Source: Xestospongia muta
Taxonomy: Eukaryota; Porifera; Demospongiae; Haplosclerida; Petrosiidae
Direction: 5' to 3'
DNA: 64,000 bases
NCBI GenBank assembly: GCA_963693285.1
Contig: OY848917.1
Location: forward strand, 16,306,192-16,370,191
Shown: in pieces, positions 45,588-59,075 of the stretch
How the letters are laid out: every line of letters begins with the position of its first letter
Numbering within the stretch: the stretch's first letter is position 1
Made by a program: the position numbers and the translations under genes
Notes under the pieces: generated by a model
Told to the model about the DNA's origin: nothing
What the model saw: only the letters and a program-made list of their open reading frames with translations
The model's database searches: none

Positions 45588-48304
45588 AGTGTGGACTTTG
45601 TTTAATATTTTAATTTTTGTCAACAATTATTAATTTTTTTGAAATTACATGTATTATCACATACAAAAGTAAATCCTACTCTATGTAGTGATATAGTGAA
45701 GACAATAATAGTATATATATTTTATGAACTTGACTGATATTTGTTGTAAAAATAGAATGAGAAGAGTATAGATAAATAAGTGTAAAATGAGCCAATGTAT
45801 TGTATCAGAGAAACAAAGGACACATACTCTGAACTATACAAGATAGTTCTCTCCATCTCATAATCCTTCTCTTTCAACTTTACCATGGTAACAAGGAGAA
45901 CATGGCTAATGGATAAATGAATGAAGTACCATCTTAGGTTTCTCACACCTTTTCAGTCAAGAAAAATAAATTAAGTATTATTAAATTAATCAATCTTTAT
46001 TTGTGTGTGTTTACAAGAGTTCTATCACATGACCATACTTACCATATGTATATATAGGTATGGTGATTATTTTCTTTATTTGACAGTACTATATATGTAC
46101 ATGCATTAAGTATATAGAGACTTGATCTATTTAATACAAGAGAGTAAACTATAGCTACCTGTGAAGACAATTTCATATGTTTAGATGTTGTTTTAGGTCT
46201 AGACTTATTCTAGGTCTTTGAGACATCTCTGCAAAATGAGAGTGGGAAGTTATACAGGAATTGAAAGCTTTATGTCACAACTACTACAGATGTTAGCAAC
46301 ATGGAACCAAAGTCTTCTCATGATAAAAAGCATCCTCCTACAGTATATTTTCACCCTCTATTGCTTTTTGATGGGCTCTAGTAAACATACTCCACATTTT
46401 AGGAAAAATAATGCAAAGAATTTAGCAATTACAAAAGTTAATAAAATCAAATCAGAACACAGCTATGACGATACATGATAAAAAGGTACAATAATTATAA
46501 TAACAAGGAGAGCTACTCAAAAAGGATTATTCAGGGAAGCAAATACTATGACACATATTTCTATTGCATCCACATTTGAGTTTAGTGACAATATCAGTAG
46601 AATAATGTACAAAAACAGTGGCTTCAGTGAATGGTAACTGACACACTGGACATACCTTTCAGTTAGATTAATATATGTAGACATTGTTTCTGTATAAACA
46701 ACTAATGAAGATATGTTGTGTGTAATCTATATTAAAAGATTATTTAGGCAATAAAAAATAAACAAACTATTATTGATTACAATTATCTCTCTGTTAATTG
46801 TCACAGTAATAATAATACAAATATGTACCTGCTATCTGTATTTTTTTACAGGTCCTTCTTGTAATTTTATTAATTCAAAAATGAAGTTATGCACTAATCT
46901 CATTCTCAGATATTCAGTCTTGGAATGAAACTAGGCATGCATACAAGTACATGACAAAATAAAAATATTTACTAAACACTTCATAAAGGTTACTGTAATT
47001 GGAATAATACCAAGCCAATGACACAATTGCAAAAATTTACATGATGTATAATTCGAAGGAAGAGAGTGGGAAATAATGAACAGAAAAACCAGTAACTTGT
47101 GCAATAAGTACAGAATAATCACTTAAGTAAGCAGCATACTCTCTTGACGTCTGCTCAAATAATGGGATATCTTTTTTAGCAATCTCAGCTACCTAAATTG
47201 ATTTGATGATGGGGAGCATCTTGAGAGCAATTAAGAAAGAGACAGATATAATTAACTCAACACAATGATATAAAAACAAAGCTGACTAAGTATGAGGAAA
47301 ACACTTAATTCATTAAAGTTTGAGATACAACTGTTAATTGTCCCTAGGGAATTTTGACATTGTAAATAGCCTGTGCTCTGCCACTTTCCCATCATGACCT
47401 GAGTGAGGGAATCTCGAATACCCTTTACTGCAGCCATGCTAGCTGCTACTAGATTTGGGAATCGATTCCCTTTCTATGCAGGGCAGATCTGATTTTCTCT
47501 ACTAACGTTGCCTGCAATTAGAGAGTATCATTTGTACATAGAAAAGTAGCTCTGGTGCCAGGCTCTAGATGCTGCCAAACATCATAATAGCAGTAACCAG
47601 ATATTGGGATGGGAATGGCATTTTGATATGTACAATCCCTGACAGAATGGGTCAGTTGTGCTATGTGAAATGTGAGTCCAAATAGCTGATATATATATAT
47701 ATATATAATACAATTTTGTATTTTGTGAAATTGTGTGTTTCTGCATAGAATTGGTTTTGTTCTTCACAATGGTTTGCTATTGAAAGAAATCTTATACATG
47801 TATTTGCTACTATATTCTGTATCAATTGCTCAATCTAACAAGTATAGTGCAACTACATTGATAACATTTTCCTTCACAGTCTTGACAAACATTTTGATTT
47901 GTAATTTGAAACTACTTCTATCATTGAGACATAGGTGAGACTAGTTAGAGACAGATCACATTGCAGACTCACAATGCTTCCATGTGGGGATCACAACATC
48001 AATATGGCTAGGTAAGTATGTGTCTAGTGGAAACACTAGGCAAGCTGTGCAAAAGAGGATACTGGTACACACACAAAAAATTAATTACCTGCACAACAAT
48101 TGGGAAGCCATGCTCCTCACTTACTTATAGTAGTTCACCACACATGCTGTTTCCACCGGTACTCTGTATAAATAGCTGTTAAGAAAGTGAGCTACTTTTC
48201 ATTCTTAACATAGTTCAAACAATTAGCTCCATTATCGGCTATAATTATAAGTAAGATACATTTACATCACATCTTCTAGTCAACATATCTATTGAATGAT
48301 TCAG
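45588..48304. other. Intergenic AT-rich region
   Basis: No supported gene. A (TA)n tract lies near 47690. Open frames at 46218-46478 and 47252-47437 have no recognisable content. Confidence 0.35.
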
Positions 48305-48858
48305 CCCATACACAATGGAAGATAGATGTTGGATTAGAGTCCTGGAATCAGTGGAACACTGGTATTGAGATTGGTAGTCCCAGTCCTGTAGACAATGGAA
48401 ATTTATTTGAACCAAATACTTTAAAAGATAAATCTAATTGAGGAGTTTGACTATGCTTTACTCTCTAAACCAGTATAGGATCTGTTAGTTGGTATGGACT
48501 GTCAGTATTATCACAACCTATTTATAGGTAAGACTAAGATAGTATTACACTATACTCTTATTATTTGCAATTAGGTATGTAGTGGACCATGGTACTTATG
48601 TAAAGCATTTGAAATTTGAGGTCTATCTGCTTGAACTTAAAGTGTCTTTGTATCCACATGTCAATGATGTCAAATATGTTCACTTTAATAGAGCAACTAC
48701 TATTGGTAAGAATAAGGACATAATTAACTACATGACTTTATTAAATTATTATTGTAGGTACTATTATACAAAAGATAAGACAACTATTCAGTATACCTGT
48801 AACTAATGGATGTAGACTACGATATTGTCTTATTATAATTACCACTTCTTCTATTTAA
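48305..48858 (+). pseudogene. Fragment resembling the DUSP-UBL region of USP4/11/15
   Basis: Three exon-like pieces with good splice sites: 48305-48527, 48575-48705 and 48758-48858. The first reads HTQWKIDVGLESWNQWNTGI and SPVDNGNLFEP, then after a shift IEEFDYALLS, then after another shift SVSWYGLSVLSQPIY. The second reads YVVDHGTYVKHLKFEVYLLE and onward. The third reads GTIIQKIRQLFSIP, then a stop. In order and motif this follows the DUSP domain and first ubiquitin-like domain of USP4/11/15-type deubiquitinases. At least two frameshifts in the first piece and absence of the catalytic protease part mark it as a pseudogene fragment. The similarity is from family knowledge, not a search. Confidence 0.6.
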
Positions 48859-50590
48859 TGAACATTACCTAGTGCTTACAATTCTTTCTGCTTGCTTTTC
48901 ATTTTCGGACATATGGCTTTTAATAAGACTTTGCCTCTTTCGTGTGTCAGTTAATCTACATGTGATTGAGTATATATATTTTTTTGCTAAATTGATACAA
49001 AGTCACTGTTTGTGACTTCTCTTTTTTCCAATTATATTGTTGCAATAATAACATTGATTAAAATAGTGAAAGATAACTTTAAAATTATACATGGGAAATT
49101 ATAATAAAAACTACGTTATGAAGCTTACATTCCAATTACAATCAAAAGAGAAATAATACACGTATTTATGGAATGACTAGTACTTCTGAGCACAATAGCA
49201 TGCAATACACAAAAATAGGTGAAAAAGTATAATTGAGCACACAATGTTGTGACAAGCTCACAGCAGGATTAATATTTCTCATATGTAGTGTGGAGATTGA
49301 TCAATCACATAAAAGGTAATAGAAAATACATTCATTCGCGATAATAATACACCAGTTATTTTAGCCAGTGCAGTTTTACACAATGTCACATTTGAACATG
49401 TCACATCTGTCATCATTTTATAGAAAGCCATCAACGCCTCAAGACCACCAATTAATAGGACATTTATATGATTTCTTTGTTGATGAAATCTAAACAAAAA
49501 GATGGAAGTATGTAGTATAATCTCTTATATTTTGTGCACTATACTCCTACAAACATCAACATCACATACTAAAAAGGTATAATGTTCTATTTATGCTCTT
49601 TCGTTTAGTCATGTTAGATCCAAGTATAGATAAATAAAACATATATATAGTACTATATGATGATGAAGGTCAAATTGTCTCATGTTTGTATAAAATACTT
49701 ATAATGAAAGATATGTTGAACCCATTTGAATTAAATGGGCACACAAAGCTTGTTACAGGGAAATTTACTTTCTATACCCTAATGATTTATATTATCTTGT
49801 GTGGTTGTTCAATTGCTAAAAACTATCACTATCTCAAATTTTGTAACAAGTTCTAAATGTAGTACTCAATATACTGTATTCTTGAATGGAAAAAGGACAT
49901 GTAGTTATAACAGAAAAGGAAAACGGATGACACATCACATTTCAACTGAAGTTACTGAACATAAGTTTAGTCTAGTTTCTCAACTATTTAGTAAAAGCTA
50001 TGTAGCCAAATAAAAAAAATTCCTGATTTACTATAAAACAACAAGTAATTGTAAAAAATTAAAAATCAAGAAAGAAATCAAAAAAAAGAAACTTACTGTA
50101 TTTGATATGTGTGGATCTATTTACTCAAAGTTTGTTGCGCAATCCCATTACTTGCATGACTTCATCATCACTGATATAGCCATCAAACATGTAGTAACTG
50201 TTTTCCTATAAGTTTGCTTCCATATAATAATTGTCAAAGTTAGAATAAATTCGTTAGCCTTATCACTTGCATTATCATGAATAGTGTATATACTTATGTC
50301 CTTCTCAAGTTGGCTGAACAGAGATAGATAAATTCAGGAATATTGTACATGTGTTTTAGTTATTAGGAATTTGTTCATTTTAAGTACAGTCCTTCCTGTT
50401 CATTTTAATATATCAACTAAACCAATGAAATGTTCTATCTTACACACAATGATATTATAAGTATATTGCAACATCGCAAAGATGTAAATCTACTAAAAAG
50501 TCAACTCCAGCTCCACCTTATCAAAGTAGTTGAAACCACAAATATTTAACAAGGCGCGTTCATGGTGTATTTGCTGTCAACAAAGCAGAG
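48859..50590. other. Intergenic region
   Basis: AT-rich. A 72-codon minus frame at 49279-49497, with a possible acceptor (GTTTAG) at its 5' side, and the exon-like piece at 50125-50205 are the only coding hints. Confidence 0.35.
50125..50205 (-). CDS. Possible terminal exon with EF-hand-like end
   Basis: Acceptor CTTATAG on the minus strand, then ENSYYMFDGYISDDEVMQVM and GLRNKL before a stop. The G-x-I-x-x-x-E spacing matches the second half of an EF-hand loop, but the first acidic positions are not acidic. No partner exon was established. Confidence 0.2.
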   Translation of the reverse strand, partial: ENSYYMFDGYISDDEVMQVMGLRNKL

Positions 50591-50661
50591 TTTTCCTTTT
50601 CGTAGTCGGGCGACTCTGAACGTTTACTTTCCTGGTTAGATTACTCTTGTGATCTGTTATC

Positions 50662-50918
50662 ATGAACCAGCAGGAAATGGTAAGTAAATTGTCCTATTGT
50701 TTTATATTATCCTGTCAAAAATAAAAGTATCAAATCCACCATGGATGGTTAGAAATCACTATCTTAGATAGTGGGTAGATCGTCCTATGGACATCAGAGT
50801 AGTCCCCAATATATAACCAATGATGTTATAGCTGTTGTTGTTTTACTATTTGTATTAGTAGTTGTGTCTAACTGTGTAATTCATTACATCCTAAGTAATG
50901 TTCAACCTAACTATTCCT
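50662..50918 (+). CDS. Small membrane-protein exons, copy 2
   Basis: Exon 1 (50662-50679) encodes MNQQEM with a GTAAGT donor. Exon 2 begins at 50768 after ATCTTAG and encodes IVGRSSYGHQSSPQYITNDV then a membrane helix (VVVLLFVLVVVSNCVIHYIL). The stop found in copy 1 is replaced by TCC; a ~185-bp deletion relative to copy 1 brings a GTAAGA donor next to it at 50919. Upstream promoter sequence (TAGTCGGGCGACTCTGAACG) is shared with copy 1. Confidence 0.45.
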
Positions 50919-51439
50919 GTAAGAGCCTTTGTTATGTATATGTAACATTGCTAAAGTTTGACGTGATAAAACAGGTTTACTGCAAGTGCTACTTTTCTTT
51001 AAAACTTTATTTTTGGCTTTAGCTATTGTACTAGTTTAAGTAGACTCCTGAATAGGGTATTAATTAGAAATTCCCTAGATAATGCAAAAGTTCACCCTAA
51101 AAATCCACAGCCCTATGTCAGAAAATCCCAAAATAATTCCACAGATTTTATACCAAATTTATCCCCAAAAATTCCTGAGCCTATGTCAAAATTCCCTCGA
51201 ATTCCCAATATTTTTAAAAATTATTATTGACCACACCCATAAATCGCACCCATTTGATCAAGACTAAGTTTGCAAATTGCAAATACAATAACATTTCACA
51301 AAGTCTATCATATTCCAAGAGCTGATAATTGTAACTGAAGTAAATCACTGTTTGAAGAGTCATTCAGGTACATACTCAAATTTATACAACGACACACATC
51401 TAGATCAGGGCTGAATTTGACACATGATTCTCAGGGTAA

Positions 51440-53110
51440 TCCTTGCTTTACCATCAACAGGACATCTAGAGTTGAGGTTTTCAGTTGGTTCCTCTGTTTT
51501 GCTTTAATGAGATTAAATGAGAGAAGATTCTTTCTACATCAGCATTAGAGAGTGGTATGGAAAACAATGTTTTCGTTAACTTTCAAACAGTTGGAAATCT
51601 GAGACCACCTAAAGCATTGTGAATGTTCCCTACATTTCCCCAATAAGTATCAACATCAAGTCTATGGCTTGAATACTCAGAAAGTCAGATCTATCCATGA
51701 ACTGAAGTTTATGCCACTCATCATCAAGTTTCGTAAATCTTCAATGCTTTCAACATTCGGACTCTTTGAAGCAATTTGAAGAACATCTGCTACTTTTGTT
51801 GAGTGCAAAGTGTCTAGATTTAGAAATCCAAGAGACTTGATAATTGGGTTGTCAATGAGAAAATGTTGTTTGATTTGAGTAGTAGCCTATGCATGGAGAA
51901 TAAAGGCAGCATATGTGATGAAAAAAGTTGGATCAACATCATTGATTGGCCTTGACTACAGGTATGTGGTTGACGTGTAGCAGCTCAAGAATGCCTTATA
52001 ATTTGCTGTAAGAGATTTATCAAGAAAATGTACATTTAGTTTTTCACTTTGGAAAAGTTTATTGAAATGGGTAAATTTTGGCGAAACATATTTCAGAAAA
52101 TAGTACATTTTATAAAAACATATTTCAGAAAAAAGTACAGCTTATAATTTGGATTTCTCAAAGCTGATAGTATATTTAGAGAAGAAACCAGCCTGTGATT
52201 TTTAACAGAGTTTTCAAAGTAGGCCTCCAATGCTGACCATTGCTATTTGGAGCTGTGGCTGAAATGTGAGTAAATATCACGAATCTGGGTTTTAGTTGCC
52301 CTGGGTAGCTTCTCATATGTGTGTGAGGAGCATAAATGGGCTGTGTGACAGAGACATTTCATCACCATTAGGTTTGGGAGACGATCCTTGAGTAAGCTTA
52401 CTACAGAATAATGTTGCCCAAACATTACATTGGTGGTATTTGACGCATGACCTATCATGTTGTCTAAAGGAATTTTTTTCCTTTTCAATCAATGAAGTAA
52501 TGCATGATACGAGTGTTGTTGTATCACCAGCAGGAACTTAGTGTAGTTTGAAAAACGGCTTTTAATTTTATACTTTATTTCACAAAAATTTTACAACTAT
52601 TGGCAGCTGTTTATTGGTTGAAATATCAGTGCTTTCATCGATAATTATTGAAAACAAAGTACACTTTAGTACAGCTTCTAATTCATTTCAAAATTGTTTA
52701 GCCAACACGTTTCAATACTTGGAGTTTTGGTGTGCTTGCAACTGAACTCTGATGGTATTTTTGAATCAGGAAAGGCACTGGACAGTAGATCAGAGAGGTG
52801 ATCCATTACTTGAAGGGGGATATTATGTTCAATGATGAACACAGCCATTTCTGCTTTTTTCATATCATCTTTTAATGTGTCTGTTGGTCCCATCACATCA
52901 GTAATAGGTCTAGTTGTCTTTTGTGATTTAACCACGTCCTGGTGCTTTTTTGATTGACAAGCCTTTTTAATTCAGATAGCCCTGTTGTCAATGTTTTGCC
53001 ACAAATTGTACACTCAGCATTATAGTCACTTGCTTTGGATGGTGCTATCCATAACTTAAATTCTGAATCTTTTTCCCATTGATGATTATATTTCTGTTTG
53101 TATATCTTTT
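51440..53110 (-). pseudogene. hAT-type transposase pseudogene
   Basis: On the minus strand, from 53107, a BED-type zinc-finger region reads WEKDSEFKLWIAPSKASDYN, ECTICGKTLTTGLSELKRL. The middle portion includes PSIETCWLNNFEMN-type and IGHASNTTNVMFGQHYSVVS segments (52243-52935). The C-terminal dimerisation motif PLSNADVERIFSHLISLKQN lies at about 51485-51552. Several stops and shifts break it. It lies inside the second copy of the duplicated block in a stretch absent from copy 1, so the insertion is specific to this copy. A 12-bp-arm hairpin near 53339-53365 may belong to the element. Confidence 0.7.
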
Positions 53111-55056
53111 TTGCCTTCTTCTTAATTTGCTAGCTATGTACAAGTCGCCTTTTCCTGTACTTCACAATCTGTTTCGTAACCATCACTGCTTTTAAGGTCA
53201 ATGTCCATTCTTAGTATGTGCTTTTTACCAGCTGTGTTTATTGTGAATGGTATATTAAATTTTAAAATTTAAAATTGTAACGTTTAAAAGAAGTGGTTCA
53301 AAATCAGCTAATTACGAACTATTTCTACATTTCAAGGTGGTAAATTCAGGAGGCCTGAATTTACCTTGCCGTATTAGTTCATACAGTATATTTGTCCAGG
53401 TGTATGTAGTATAGATTAGATCTAAGACCAGCCTAGTTTACATAGCATTAACTTTTCCACCATCTGTCAGTGGCATGTCAGGCTAGTCATTTTTACCTAG
53501 ATAGACTTAATGCACATGTTAATTATTATAAGATAGTCAAAATAGCAATAAATATACAGAAGTCCAGCAAAATATAATAATGTTATTAGTGGATGCTGTC
53601 AACTAAATGATAAATCAGGAAATGTACAATTTGAGGTCTATCAATATGTTGTTCACCAAATTTTTGTGATTGCCAGACATATGTAATATCTCAGGCAGTT
53701 ATGGACGGATTTTATATACAAATATTCTTGTATGTCCACTTGTATTGGTTTATTATATTGTTGTATGTGACTTTTAAAGTCAATGTATGAATTTAGTCTT
53801 CGTACAGTAACTAATGATATACAGGTTCTGCTTCTGCAATTACTTCAAATTGGGTGTGTGTGATCAATGATTGGAGGTTTTATAAAATATCTTTGAACAA
53901 TATCATAGCTTTTCTAATTCTATAGTATTCATACCTGCCAAAATACAGTCCCTTACAACAACAACAGTACCATCAAAATAACCTTAAGGTTTTTTGCAAT
54001 TGTTATCTGTTTCTACCATCACTGCAGTTAAAATAAAAGTTAAAAATAGTGAGAAAATGTGGGTATGCCTCCACTGCATTGTCAGCCTTAAAAAGTATCT
54101 ACTGGTGTAATTTCTTGCTTTCATAAGACAACACAATAGAACTAAATAGCCAAATTGCTTCTGGTTTGCTATACATTTTGAGTAATATCCTGAAGTATGT
54201 AATTAGTCCCAGTCTAATTAATATAATTAGCTTTCCACTTTTTTTGCATAAAGGAAGACATCTTTTGTGAATGACCATATAAGAGAATATGTAATTGTAT
54301 TCATAACCAGTTAACTCTATTCATAATTGATCTAGTTTTTTTTTTGAAAAATGTACCTTTGTATTGTGTACAGGATACATATCTAATGTTACTATACTAG
54401 CAAGGTAGGTAGTTATTAATCTCTGTCTTAAAGGTGTTCTTAAAAAAATGTACCTTTGTGTTGTGTGTGGTCACTTCAATAACTCAGTATTGCTATGTGG
54501 AATTACCTTGAAACATTGAAAGAAGTCAAATACCATTGATATAATGTTGTATAAAAGATATAGAGTTAAATATTAAACATGTTATGCTATGAGTATCATT
54601 AACAACATATGTCTCCATGTAAAATAATTATTAAGATATGACAGTTCTTAAAACATTGATTTATGGGACTTTTGAATTTATGACTGGAAAATCTTAAATA
54701 TGTATGTAATAATCATGTCCATACTGTATTAGACATCAAATAGTTATGGAACATAATTTTTATAGAATACTAGTTATTGCAACAATTTTTTAATGATGTA
54801 ATGATATAAACCTGTTTGTTTTTAGTCTAAGATATAACATTAAGTTAGAGAATGGCACTGTATCCAACATGTTCTCTTAAGACTGTATACACTAACTTTA
54901 ATCACCAAATAATTAAATAATTTTTTATATTTTAAATATCACTGAAGTAAAGTGACTAACAAGTTGTTGGTATTATTTTAAAATGTTATTTAAGTTTGTA
55001 AAGTCAGATAATTCATTATTTATTTGTTACATTTAATGTTTTTGTTATTATCATAT
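53111..55056. other. Non-coding part of duplicated block, copy 2
   Basis: 53755-54210 matches 21060-21550. 54950-55056 matches the sequence before ankyrin exon 1 in copy 1. No BEL/Pao insertion here. Confidence 0.5.
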
Positions 55057-55149
55057 AATGACATTCTTACTGAATGTGTTAAGAAAAGAGATATGTCAAG
55101 AATAGAAAATGCTCTCTCAAGAGGAGCTGACATAAATGCTACAAATCGA
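55036..55149 (+). pseudogene. Ankyrin exon 1, second copy, acceptor lost
   Basis: Bases 55057-55149 encode NDILTECVKKRDMSRIENAL then SRGADINATNR, the equivalent of 24990-25082. The acceptor AG is changed to AT (55055-55056). The same change opens the frame upstream to an ATG at 55036 (MFLLLSY then the exon), so it could act only as a new first exon. Donor GTAAGT kept. Confidence 0.75.
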
Positions 55150-55423
55150 GTAAGTCTATTTCATTTATTGTACATGGGAAAATATAATATTTTTATAATG
55201 AAGCAACCTGTCTGGTTTAGTTTGTTTGAATACAAAGAATACCATCAAATCCTTGTTTCCATATTGATGTTAAATATGGGTCCACCTCCAATTTTGCCTA
55301 AGCAATGAGTACTTGCTGGCTTCATATAACTCCAGATACTATTATAGGGTGTGTGTATGTTTTAATAATAGTTTACTGTATTATTACTTTAATTTTTCAG
55401 TTGATACTTTGTTTTTATGATAG

Positions 55424-55522
55424 GATAGACGGGCAGCTCTTCATTATCCAAGTAAAAAAGGGCAGACAGATATTGTTAAAGAATTACACAAATATGGAGC
55501 TAATATTCTTGATTTTATGATG
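55424..55522 (+). CDS. Ankyrin exon 2, second copy
   Basis: 99 nt, phase 0, open. Encodes DRRAALHYPSKKGQTDIVKE then LHKYGANILDFMM. Core ankyrin residues have changed (Ala to Pro in helix 1, Leu to Glu/His in helix 2) compared with copy 1, suggesting relaxed constraint. Confidence 0.65.
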
Positions 55523-56039
55523 GTAATTAAAATCATGAGAATAAGTGTTATTTACTCTAACCTTAAAGTTATGTGAACAGATAGTAACTATTAGAGAAGA
55601 CATAGCATAGACATGATAATGACTTTATATTTGTAGTACATTAACTATGAAAAGCACTAATGTAGATAACTCTTGCCACAATAGTAGCTAAATTACACTA
55701 AATGGTATTACTTTGCAATTACCATGATACCACTGTATGAGAATTTATCAAGAAGTGAATCATTATTAGAAGCCTAATCCTAAATAGTCACATCCATTGT
55801 AGTAAATGTTTTGAATACTATTACTGCTAAATTACTCACAAGCCAGCTATAATCATTACCTGGTAACAAACACACAGACACACTGACACACAGAGCAGTA
55901 CAGTAATTCTAACTCACACTACTGCCACAAGGGTTAATGAGGAAGTAGTCTAAAAGATAGATCCTTTGGATATCATTTACATAGTAAAGTATAACAAAAT
56001 ATATACCTTAACAAAGTTATCATTTATTTTCTAATTTAT

Positions 56040-59000
56040 AAAATGCAAAGTTATTATTTTGTTTTATCTCTTGTATTTTTGCTCCCACTTTTTTGTCATG
56101 TTATTACTTGCTGTGTCTATGTTTCATTTACAATATCATAGCCAGTATGTATGATATAATGAAGTACATCTTCTAAGTTTAGTTTATACAATGCTTTTTC
56201 TTATATTTTGCTTCCACATTTATGGTGATGTGAATACTTGTCCTTGTTATGTGTCATTCTCATTTTGATAGCAAGTAAGTGAAATATATTGTAATGTATC
56301 TTCTAAGTTTAGTATATACAATGTTGTTATTTTGTTTTCTTTCTTGTATTTTGCTCTCATATTTATGATGATGTGACTACTAGTTGATTTTATGTGTTAT
56401 ATACATTATCACAGCAGGTATGTGTCATATTTGTAGTACAAATTCTAAGTTTAGTGTATACAATGGTATTATTTTCTTTTCTTTCTTATATTAATGATGA
56501 TCTGATTAATTGTCATCTCTATGGGTCGTTTACATTATCATAGCCTGTAAGTGTTATATAATGTAATATAACTTCTACGTTTGCTCTCATATTTATGGTG
56601 ATGTGATTACTTGTCATCTTTATATGTCGTTTACATTATCATAGTTGGTAAGTGTTACATAATGTAATATAACTTCTAAGTTTAGTATATACAATGGTGT
56701 TATTTTGTTTTCTTTCATATATTTTGGCCTCATATTTATGGTGATGTGATTACTTGACGTCTCTATCTGTCATTCACATTTTCATAGCAAGTAAGTATAA
56801 TATATTGTAATATAACTTTTAAGTTTAGTATATACAATGGTGTTATTTTGTTTTTTTTTCATATATTTTGCTCTCATATTTATGGTGATTTGAATACATC
56901 TGTTATAGTTGTCGCTACATCTTATATGCATTATCATAGGAAGTAAGTGTGATATTTGTAGTACAAATTCTAAGTTTAATATATACAATGGTGTTATTTT
57001 CTTTTCTTTCTTATATTATGCTCCCATATTTATGGTGATGTGATTACCTGTTGTCTCTATGTTTCATTTACAATATGATAGCCTGTAAGTGTTATATAAT
57101 GTAATATAACTTCTAAGTTTAGTGTATACAATGGTGTTATTTTGTTTTCTTTCTTATATTTTGCTCCCATATTTATGATGATGTGATTACATGTTGTTTT
57201 TATGTGTCATTTCCGATGTCATAGCAAGTAAGTGTGACATAACTTCTAAGTTTAATGTATACAATGGTGTTATTTTGTTTTTTTCTGATATTTTGCTCAT
57301 ATATTTATGGTGATATGATTACATATTGTCTTTTGGTGTCATTTACAATATCATAGCCGGTAAGTGTTATATAATGTAATATAACTTTTAAGTTTAATGT
57401 ATACAATGTGATTATTTTGTTTCTTCCTTATATTTTGCTCTCATATTTATGGTGATGTGATTACTTGTTGTCTCTATGTGTCATTCACAATATCATAGCC
57501 GGTAAGTGTTATATAGTGTAATATCACTTCTAAGTTTAGTGTATACAATGGTGTTATTTTGTTTTCTTTGTTATATTTTGCTCCTATATATATGGTGCTG
57601 TAATTACTTGTTGTTTCTATGTGTCATTTTATAATATCATAGCCGGTAAGTGTTATATAATGTAATATAACTTCTATGTTTAATGTATACAAAGTGATTA
57701 TTTTGTTTTCTTTCTTATATTTTGCTCTCATATTTATGGTGATGTGATTGCTTGTTGTCTCTATGTATCATTTACAATATCATAGCCGGTAAGTGTTATA
57801 TAGTGTAATATCACTTCTAAGTTTAGTGTATATAATGGTGTTATTTTTTTTGTTATATTTTGCTCCTATATATATGGTGATGTAATTACTTGTCGTTTCT
57901 ATGTGTCATTTTATAATATCATAGCCGGTAAGTGTTATATAATATAATATAACTTATAATTTTTGTGTAAAATGGTGTTATTTTATTTTCTTTCTTATAT
58001 ATTGCTCCCATATTTATGGTGATATGATTACATGTTGTCTCTATGTGTCATTTACAATATATCATAGCCGGTAAGTGTTATATAATGTAATATAACTTCT
58101 ATGTTTAGTGTATATAATGGTGTTATTTTTTTGTTATATTTTGCTCCTATATATATGGTGTTGTAATTACTTGTCGTTTCTATGTGTCATTTTATAATAT
58201 CATAGCCGGTAAGTGTTATATAATATAATATAACTTATAATTTTTGTGTAAAATGGTGTTATTTTATTTTCTTTCTTATATATTGCTCTCATATTTATGG
58301 TGATATGATTACATATTGTCTTTTTGTGTCATTTACAATATCATAGCCGGTACGTGTTATATAATATAATATAACTTCTAAGTTTAATGTATACAATGTG
58401 ATTATTTTGTTTTCTTCCTTATATATTGCTCTCATATTTATGGTGATGTGATTACTTGTTATCTCTATGTATCATTTACAATATCATAGCCGGTAAGTGT
58501 TATATAGTGTAATATCACTTCTAAGTTTAGTGTTAACAATGGTGTTATTTTGTTTTCTTTGTTATATTTTGCTCCTATATATATGGTGATGTAATTATTT
58601 GTCGTTTCTATGTGTCATTTTATAATATCATAGTGGGTAAGTGTTATATAATGTAATATAACTTCTAAGTTTAGTGTATACAATGGTGTTATTTTTTCTT
58701 TCTTATATATTGCTCCCATATTTATGGTGACGTGATTACATGTAGTCTCTACGTGTCATTTACAATATCATAGCCAGTAAGTGTTATATAATGTAATATA
58801 ACTTCTATGTTTAATGTATACAATGGGATTATTTTGTTTTCTTCCTTATATGTTGCTCTCATATTTATGGTGATGTGATTACATGTTGTCTTTATGTGTC
58901 ATTTTCAATATCATAGCCTATAAGTGTGATATAACTTTTGAGTTTAGTATAAACAGTGGTGTTATCATGTTTTATTTCTTATATTTAACTCCCGTATTTA

Positions 59001-59075
59001 TGGTGATGTGATTACTTGTTGTCTTTTTGTGTCGTTTACATTATAATATGAAGTAAGGGTGATATAATGATATAA
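56040..59075 (+). repeat. Micro-exon-like splice-site array A2
   Basis: Twenty intact units, mostly 129-144 bp apart. Triplets: CCA 56142, CAA 56272, CAG 56415, CCT 56544, TTG 56645, CAA 56788, GAA 56940, CCT 57082, CAA 57225, then CCG at 57357, 57499, 57643, 57786, 57925, 58068, 58206, 58347 and 58490, then TGG 58634 and CCA 58774. As codons: P Q Q P L Q E P Q, nine P, W, P. Donors GTAAGT except GTATGT (two) and GTACGT (58350). A unit at 58917 has donor GT changed to AT and one near 59047 has lost its AG. The run of CCG units at 57.3-58.5 kb shares internal variants, suggesting recent local amplification. Confidence 0.85.

Noticed and set aside
51082..51267. Pro-rich frame with KIHSPMSENPK
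   Set aside because: It lies in a stretch of degenerate short repeats (AATTCCC/AAATCCC); no splice sites and no family.
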